Shown here: positions 60,656-64,000 of the stretch, piece after piece | How positions within the stretch are numbered: the stretch's first letter is position 1 | How the letters are laid out: every line of letters begins with the position of its first letter | Notes under the pieces: model-generated | Databases searched by the model: none | What the model was told of the DNA's origin: nothing | What the model saw: the letters and a program-made list of their open reading frames with translations, nothing else | Translations under genes and position numbers: made by a program | Assembly: GCA_030849945.1 (NCBI GenBank) | Contig: JAVDKK010000001.1 | Span: 558,001 to 622,000 of the forward strand | From: Schauerella fraxinea | GTDB lineage: Bacteria > Pseudomonadota > Gammaproteobacteria > Burkholderiales > Burkholderiaceae_B | Reading direction: 5' to 3' | Length of the DNA: 64,000 bases

Positions 60656-61918
60656 ATGACTACCGCCACTCCCCGCGTCATTGCCGACTTCCTCGCCCAC
60701 CAGCAGCCGGCGCAAACCGATTTCCTGCAAGCGTTGGTGCAAGTACCGTCGGACAACCCGTCGGGCGATTGCGCCCCCCATGCGGCGCGCGCGCAAGTGC
60801 TCTTGGAAAGCTTGGGATTGACGGTGCACGCGTATCCCGTGCCCCAGGACTTGGTCGACGCCTGCGGCATGCGCTCAGCCACCAATCTGGTGGTGCGCCA
60901 CGTCTTCGGCGCAGGCACCGGACCGGTGATCGCCTTGAACGCACATGGCGATGTGGTGCCGCCAGGTGCCGGCTGGACGCACGATCCTTATGGTGGCGAG
61001 ATTGTGCAAGACACCGCGCACGGCGCGGTGATGTTCGGCCGTGGCGTGGCCGTCTCGAAATCGGATTTCGCCACCTACACCTGGGCACTGCTGGCGCTGC
61101 TCGAAGCCGAACGGCAGGGTGCCGCATTCAATGGCACCGTCGAACTGCACTTTACCTACGACGAAGAAACCGGCGGCGAAATCGGCCCCAAGTATTTGCT
61201 GGACGCCGGGCTGAGCGCACCCGATCTCGCGCTCTCGGCCGGCTTTTCATACGGCATCACATCGGCACACAACGGCTGCCTGCACGTTGAAGTGACCGTG
61301 CATGGCAAGCAGGCGCATGCCGCCATGCCGCACACCGGTGTGGACGCCTTGGAAGCCGCCACGCACATCCTGCGCGCGTTGTACGACTTCCGCGCCACCT
61401 TGGCACAAACACATTCGGCCACGCCCGGCATCGATACGCCAGGGTTGAACGTGGGCTTGATTTCGGGCGGCATCAACACCAATGTCGTGCCCGATACCGT
61501 GACCTTTCGCGTCGACCGCCGCATGATTCCCGAAGAGGCGGGACACGATGCCGAACACGAACTTCGCACGTTGATCGAAGCGGCCGCCGCCGAGCGGCCT
61601 GGCATCACCGTCGACGTGCGCCGCATCATGCTGGCGCAGCCGTTGGCGCAATTACCCGGCGCCGAGGTTCTGATCGACGCGCTCAAAGGCCACGCCGAGG
61701 CGATCTTCAGTACCGAGATTCCCGTGCAAGGCGTGCCGCTCTACACCGATGCGCGTCACTACACGCATCGCGGCATCCCGACGGTGCTGTATGGCGCCGG
61801 CCCGCGCACGCTGATGGAAGCACGCGGCCACAATACCGACGAGAACCTGCGGTTGAACGATCTGTATGGCGCCACGCAGGTGGTGGCGTTGACGCTGGCG
61901 GACGTCCTGGCGGCTTGA
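60656..61918 (+). CDS. M20-family metallopeptidase (ArgE/DapE-like deacylase)
   Basis: A 420-residue M20 amidohydrolase. Zinc ligand motifs are NAHGDVVPPG (His, with catalytic Asp), PYGGEI-like DPYGGEIVQD with the bridging aspartate region, and TYDEETGGEIG with the catalytic glutamate. The dimerisation domain spans about 215-325 (GKQAHAAMPHTGVDAL). Likely cleaves an N-acyl amino acid or small peptide. It faces away from the GntR regulator and, with the ABC transporter, may form an uptake-and-hydrolysis system. Confidence 0.88.
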   Translation: MTTATPRVIADFLAHQQPAQTDFLQALVQVPSDNPSGDCAPHAARAQVLLESLGLTVHAYPVPQDLVDACGMRSATNLVVRHVFGAGTGPVIALNAHGDVVPPGAGWTHDPYGGEIVQDTAHGAVMFGRGVAVSKSDFATYTWALLALLEAERQGAAFNGTVELHFTYDEETGGEIGPKYLLDAGLSAPDLALSAGFSYGITSAHNGCLHVEVTVHGKQAHAAMPHTGVDALEAATHILRALYDFRATLAQTHSATPGIDTPGLNVGLISGGINTNVVPDTVTFRVDRRMIPEEAGHDAEHELRTLIEAAAAERPGITVDVRRIMLAQPLAQLPGAEVLIDALKGHAEAIFSTEIPVQGVPLYTDARHYTHRGIPTVLYGAGPRTLMEARGHNTDENLRLNDLYGATQVVALTLADVLAA

Positions 61919-62127
61919 ACGGGGACGACGGCCGCGTAAAAACGCTAACGCGGCGCCCGAGAAACGGGTCATTCAACGCTTCAAAATATGATTGTCTCGA
62001 ACCACGAGACTATTACTCCTGTAGCGCCCCTTTTATCCGCCAAGCCGAATCGACAACACTCTCGCCATTCAAACGCTTCTCGATGGTGGCTCACCGAGCC
62101 GCCCTTAGCGTCGTCTCGGAGTTTGTC

Positions 62128-62532
62128 ATGATCGATTCGCGTACCGCCCCCTACGGCGCCTTCCTGATGCGTGTTGCGTTGGGCGTCATGTTTCTTGCCC
62201 ACGGCTGCACCAAGCTGTTCGTCTTCACCCCAGCCGGCACGGCGGGCTTCTTCGCCAAGATCGGCTTTCCTGGCTGGCTGGCCTATCCGGTCATCGCGTT
62301 TGAAGTGATCGGCGGCCTGATGCTCATCATGGGTGCGTTCTCGCGCTGGGTGGCGGCTGTGGCCGTGGTGCAGTTGTTTGCGGCGTCCACCGTGCATTTC
62401 GGCAATGGCTGGGGCTTCTCCAACCCCAACGGCGGCTGGGAATACCCGATTTTCTTGTGCGTGATCGCAGCGGCCGTGGCCTTGGTCGGCGACGGCGCGT
62501 TCGCGCTCAAACCCTCCGGCCGACGAGTATAA
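62128..62532 (+). CDS. DoxX-family membrane protein
   Basis: A 134-residue inner-membrane protein with four hydrophobic segments, matching DoxX: MRVALGVMFLAHGCTKLFVF, FFAKIGFPGWLAYPVIAFEVIGG (in parts) and the last segment FLCVIAAAVALVGDGAFAL. CGGAG lies 7 bases upstream of the ATG at 62128. DoxX proteins are linked to quinone or redox metabolism and membrane stress, with poorly defined function. It stands alone; the 209-bp gap before it shows an AT-rich patch at 61978-62012 that could be a promoter. Confidence 0.88.
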   Translation: MIDSRTAPYGAFLMRVALGVMFLAHGCTKLFVFTPAGTAGFFAKIGFPGWLAYPVIAFEVIGGLMLIMGAFSRWVAAVAVVQLFAASTVHFGNGWGFSNPNGGWEYPIFLCVIAAAVALVGDGAFALKPSGRRV

Positions 62533-62573
62533 GCAGCGGGCGCGACGGTCGCACTCCTGCCAGAGACTGCGCC

Positions 62574-62598
62574 GAGTGCGCGCTTGTCCGGCGCACTC
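62574..62598. terminator. Hairpin between convergent DoxX and M20 genes
   Basis: GAGTGCGC (62574-62581) and GCGCACTC (62591-62598) form a perfect 8-bp stem around a 9-base loop, extended by partial GC pairing outside. It lies midway between the two stops and could act on both strands, although no T-run follows. Confidence 0.45.
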
Positions 62599-62637
62599 GC
62601 GCCCCGATATCGACTACTGCGCCCCACAGCTGCCTGC

Positions 62638-63900
62638 TTACGCCGCAATGTCGACCGCTTTCAAAAAGCGCTCGACCACCTGTGCCGCAATGCGCACATC
62701 GTCCACCGTCACGATCTCGAGCGGGTTGTGGCTGATGCCGCCGTTGCCACAGCGCACGAACAGCATGCTGGTCGACGCGATGTCGGCCACACACATGGCA
62801 TCGTGTCCCGCGCCGGAGGGCAGCGTCAATACCTCCACGCCTTCGGCCGCAATGGCGTCGGCCCATGCGCTGCGTTGCGCGTCGGCGCAGGGCGACGCCG
62901 GCGCCCGCATGATTTCTTCGCTGGTCCACGCGATGCCGCGCCGCGTGCAGATGGCGTCGATAGCCGCAGCGATATCGGCCAGCGCCGCATCGCGCACGGC
63001 ATCGTCGCCGGACCGCACGTCGATCGAAAACAGGCATGCACCGGGAATCACATTGATCGACCCGCCAGGCACTTCCAGCTGACCCACGGTGCCCACCAAT
63101 CCCGGAACCTGATTGCAGCGCGACTCCACGAACAAGACGATTTCGGCCGCCGCAGCAGCCGCATCGCGGCGCATCGTCATGGGCGTCGTGCCCGCGTGCC
63201 CCGCCAGCCCCGTCAGCGTGATCAGGCGCCGCACACTGCCGGCAATGGCGCTCACCACCCCAACCGGCAACCCGCGATCCAACAGCACCGGTCCTTGTTC
63301 GATGTGCACTTCGAAATAGTGTTGCACGCGCTCGGCGTTCACGCTGGAGGCCGCGATGTCGGCGGGATTCAAGCCGGCGCCGGCAATGGCGTCGCGCATC
63401 GGCACACCGTTGACGTCGACCCGGTCGAGCAGCGCGAAATCGAATGTGCCGATGAATGCCGACGATCCGAGAAAGGTGCTGCCGTAGCGCACGCCTTCTT
63501 CCTCGGCAAACGCCACCACTTCGAAATCGTATGGGAGCCGTTCGCCGCGCGCGTGCAGATCGGCCACGATGGCAATGGGCAGCAGGATACCGAGCCGCCC
63601 GTCGTAGCGCCCCCCATTGCGCACCGTATCGTAATGACTGCCGGTTACCACCGCCGCCGGATGTTCGACCTCGGGGTTGGCACGGTAGCAACCGATCACG
63701 TTGCCCACCGGATCGTGGCGCACCGCGTCGAACCCGGCCTCGCGCATCCATTGCGCCAGTTGATGCGCGACGGCGCGGTGCGCCGGCGTCATGTAGGTAC
63801 ACGTCAGGTGATCGGGATGGTCGGAATGCGCGGCCAGAACATCGGCCCATCGCATGACATTCGCGGCCGGATCGGCCGTGGGACGCATAAGATTGGTCAT
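62638..63900 (-). CDS. M20-family Zn hydrolase (allantoate amidohydrolase / N-carbamoyl-L-amino acid hydrolase type)
   Basis: A 420-residue enzyme of the AllC/HyuC/AmaB group. Metal and substrate motifs are GSHYDTVRNGGRYDGRLG, AEEEGVRYGSTFLGSSAFIG, EVHIEQGPVLLD, LPSGAGHDAM and GGISHNPLE. It removes a carbamoyl group from N-carbamoyl amino acids or hydrolyses allantoate or related ureides. The ATG at 63900 begins the family-like part; the longer frame covers the promoter. A GTATACAAAA element (inverted, 63959-63968) is about 59 bases upstream, the same spacing as before the ABC binding protein, so it is probably in the same GntR regulon. Confidence 0.9.
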   Translation of the reverse strand: MTNLMRPTADPAANVMRWADVLAAHSDHPDHLTCTYMTPAHRAVAHQLAQWMREAGFDAVRHDPVGNVIGCYRANPEVEHPAAVVTGSHYDTVRNGGRYDGRLGILLPIAIVADLHARGERLPYDFEVVAFAEEEGVRYGSTFLGSSAFIGTFDFALLDRVDVNGVPMRDAIAGAGLNPADIAASSVNAERVQHYFEVHIEQGPVLLDRGLPVGVVSAIAGSVRRLITLTGLAGHAGTTPMTMRRDAAAAAAEIVLFVESRCNQVPGLVGTVGQLEVPGGSINVIPGACLFSIDVRSGDDAVRDAALADIAAAIDAICTRRGIAWTSEEIMRAPASPCADAQRSAWADAIAAEGVEVLTLPSGAGHDAMCVADIASTSMLFVRCGNGGISHNPLEIVTVDDVRIAAQVVERFLKAVDIAA

Positions 63901-63958
63901 CGAAACGGTTTCAGTGCAAAACGGCGGGAGGAGGCCGTATTTAACGATACTGCACAAT

Positions 63959-63968
63959 TTTTGTATAC
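63959..63968 (-). promoter_or_regulatory. GntR-type operator before the M20 hydrolase
   Basis: TTTTGTATAC on the plus strand is the exact reverse complement of the GTATACAAAA element at 59644-59653. Read on the gene strand it lies about 59 bases before the start codon, matching the spacing at the ABC operon. Confidence 0.45.
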
Positions 63969-64000
63969 GAATCGCACCGCGATCGTTTTCGGACAGGCAC

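Noticed and set aside
62507..63850. A 447-codon open frame on the minus strand
   Set aside because: It overlaps the M20 hydrolase in another frame on the same strand, and the hydrolase has all its metal-binding motifs.

Overview
The window looks like an accessory, catabolism-rich stretch of a GC-rich betaproteobacterial chromosome, most like Alcaligenaceae (the Bordetella/Achromobacter group). The pointers are the GC-rich codon usage, four orphan Bug/TctC-type solute-binding proteins, many LysR regulators paired with small catabolic operons, and a complete nic (nicotinate degradation) cluster. No rRNA, tRNA, insertion sequence, phage gene or CRISPR array is visible. Assignments come from reading motifs and recalling families; no database search was possible.

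Layout. 1-8.3 kb: a GlxA-type and a LysR regulator, then a TRAP transporter (dctPQM) followed by DUF2848, amidase and DUF1445 genes, probably one uptake-plus-catabolism operon of unknown substrate. 8.4-14.6 kb: an MFS transporter divergent from an ArsR-type regulator, a large unrecognised protein, a 31-bp tandem repeat array, an EamA permease and an SDR oxidoreductase. 14.6-32 kb: the nic region. It holds a MarR regulator (NicR/BpsR type), an ABC transporter of the branched-chain amino-acid type with fused permeases, nicC-nicA-nicB on the minus strand, and divergently nicE-nicD-nicX-nicF, a full-length molybdopterin subunit and an AllA-like gene.

The nic genes cover nicotinate to 6-hydroxynicotinate (molybdenum hydroxylase), 2,5-dihydroxypyridine (NicC), N-formylmaleamate (NicX), maleamate (NicD), maleate (NicF) and fumarate (NicE). 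A 14-bp near-palindrome of the form GAGTGTGTACACTC recurs upstream of the MarR gene, the ABC transporter, nicC and nicE, and overlaps their likely promoters. This ties the transporter to the pathway. The hydroxylase has an unusual design: the cytochrome-fused NicB carries an eroded molybdopterin domain, while an intact molybdopterin subunit is a separate gene in the opposite operon.

32-64 kb: a series of small, mostly independent operons. They include a secreted small protein, an M14-type metallopeptidase, an HMG-CoA-lyase-like/CoA-transferase/Bug operon with a divergent LysR, a GMC oxidoreductase, a Bug/LysR/aspartate dehydrogenase set, a PhyH/Gfo-Idh pair with LysR, a GNAT acetyltransferase, another Bug, a zinc-binding metallopeptidase, an enterobacterial-type gmhA with a 4-oxalocrotonate tautomerase, an amidase with Bug, an FAD oxidoreductase divergent from an XRE-cupin regulator, a bacterial FeS photolyase, and a polar amino-acid-type ABC transporter with a GntR regulator and two M20 hydrolases. 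The last set appears to share a GTATACAAAA-type operator.
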